43,184 nucleotides of DNA from Bacteroidaceae bacterium (GTDB lineage: Bacteria; Bacteroidota; Bacteroidia; Bacteroidales; Bacteroidaceae): assembly GCA_017540585.1 (NCBI GenBank), contig JAFYAT010000043.1, positions 1 through 43,184 on the forward strand, written 5' to 3'. How positions within the stretch are numbered: the stretch's first letter is position 1; every line of letters starts with the position of its first letter. The notes below the pieces were generated by a model, which saw nothing but the letters and a program-made list of their open reading frames with translations, was not told the origin of the DNA and did not search any database. The translations under genes were made by a program, and so were the position numbers. Below, one piece after another: positions 42,733-43,184 of this stretch.

Positions 42733-42805
42733 GCGGAAATAGCTCAGTTGGTAGAGCACAACCTTGCCAAGGTTGGGGTCGCGAGTTCGAGTCTCGTTTT
42801 CCGCT
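42733..42805 (+). tRNA. tRNA-Gly (GCC)
   Basis: 73 nt. The acceptor GCGGAAA pairs with TTTCCGC; the anticodon arm CAACC-TTGCCAA-GGTTG reads GCC; the T arm contains GTTCGAGTC. CCA is not encoded. Confidence 0.95.
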
Positions 42806-42825
42806 CACTTTTTGGAACGTACAAT

Positions 42826-42898
42826 GCGGAAATAGCTCAGTTGGTAGAGCACAACCTTGCCAAGGTTGGGGTCGCGAGTTCGAGTCTCGTTTTCCGCT
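42826..42898 (+). tRNA. tRNA-Gly (GCC), second identical copy
   Basis: Identical to the tRNA at 42733-42805, with the preceding ACAAT/ACAAT spacer bases also similar, indicating a recent tandem duplication. Confidence 0.95.
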
Positions 42899-42930
42899 CA
42901 AGACTTCTTAGGAAGTGTGATTCACGCAAG

Positions 42931-43011
42931 GCCCATGTGGCGGAATGGTAGACGCGCTCGTTTCAGGTGCGAGTGTTGAGAGACGTGCAAGTTCGAGTCT
43001 TGTCGTGGGCA
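42931..43011 (+). tRNA. tRNA-Leu (CAG)
   Basis: 81 nt. The acceptor GCCCATG pairs with CGTGGGC (one G-T). The anticodon loop TTCAGGT gives CAG. A short variable arm (TGTTGAGAGACGT) marks a class II tRNA. Confidence 0.92.
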
Positions 43012-43031
43012 CAGTAAAATAAACCAGTAAT

Positions 43032-43112
43032 GGAGAGGTGGCGGAATGGTAGACGCGCTACTTTGAGGGGTAGTGGGCTAAGCCCGTGTGAGTTCGAGTC
43101 TCATCCTCTTCA
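43032..43112 (+). tRNA. tRNA-Leu (GAG)
   Basis: 81 nt. The acceptor GGAGAGG pairs with CCTCTTC (one G-T). The anticodon loop TTGAGGG gives GAG. The long variable arm GGGCTAAGCCC marks a class II tRNA. Confidence 0.92.
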
Positions 43113-43131
43113 CTTACGGTGGAAACATAAT

Positions 43132-43184
43132 GCGGAAATAGCTCAGTTGGTAGAGCACAACCTTGCCAAGGTTGGGGTCGCGAG
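43132..43184 (+). tRNA. tRNA-Gly (GCC), third copy, cut by the window end
   Basis: The first 53 nt are identical to the two other tRNA-Gly copies; the T arm and 3' acceptor lie beyond the window. Confidence 0.9.

Noticed and set aside
42646-42951. Plus-strand frame of 101 codons at the tRNA cluster
   Set aside because: It translates the tandem tRNA-Gly genes.

Overview
The window looks like chromosomal DNA from a Bacteroidales gut or oral bacterium, most likely Prevotella/Segatella-like. This is inferred from the TAnnTTTG (-7) promoter boxes, the general lack of Shine-Dalgarno sites outside the restriction locus, a HmuY/HmuR/HmuS heme operon, the bamD-rpoZ-DUF4293 gene order, and four-helix-bundle (S23/IVP-like) genes.

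Layout. (1) 1-8830: a DUF4248 gene, then a type I restriction-modification locus in the order hsdM, DUF1016 gene, small membrane protein, hsdS, four-helix-bundle suffix protein, hsdR. hsdM and hsdR are each cut once by an in-frame TAG and the DUF1016 gene is frameshifted; the other frames are intact. (2) 8830-12425: an exported GH2 beta-galactosidase with its own promoter and a bidirectional terminator. (3) 12527-22137 (minus): a heme operon read in the order calycin-like lipoprotein, HmuY, TonB receptor HmuR, giant CobN-like HmuS, polytopic membrane protein, TolQ/ExbB-like protein, DUF2149 protein. HmuY binds heme outside, HmuR imports it, and HmuS with its membrane partners probably removes the iron. 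(4) 22796-23698: a secreted protein of unknown function. (5) 23923-27823 (minus): a sodium-pumping oxaloacetate-decarboxylase-type operon (gamma, alpha+biotin carrier, beta), interrupted between alpha and beta by a second four-helix-bundle gene. (6) 28426-40705 (minus): MFS transporter, folB, dnaA, MCE/MlaD protein, N-acetylmuramoyl-L-alanine amidase, BtuB-like TonB receptor, BASS-type transporter, uvrB. (7) 40842-43184 (plus): bamD-like gene, rpoZ, DUF4293 gene, then a tRNA cluster Gly-Gly-Leu-Leu-Gly that runs off the edge.

The most unusual structure is intergenic. At many boundaries a short word (6-9 nt) is repeated degenerately on one side and its reverse complement is repeated on the other. 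The word differs from locus to locus (ACAGAG, CAGGTT, AGAGGA, AAGTTTTT, AAAAGTTA). Both four-helix-bundle genes sit between such arms with the same polarity, and one is wedged into the oad operon. This suggests a four-helix-bundle-associated element with gene-less derivatives. A second unusual feature is a pair of in-register coding palindromes in the DUF1016 gene, each encoding NS-x5-EL. A third is the pair of amber codons in hsdM and hsdR, which may be simple decay or conditional expression.
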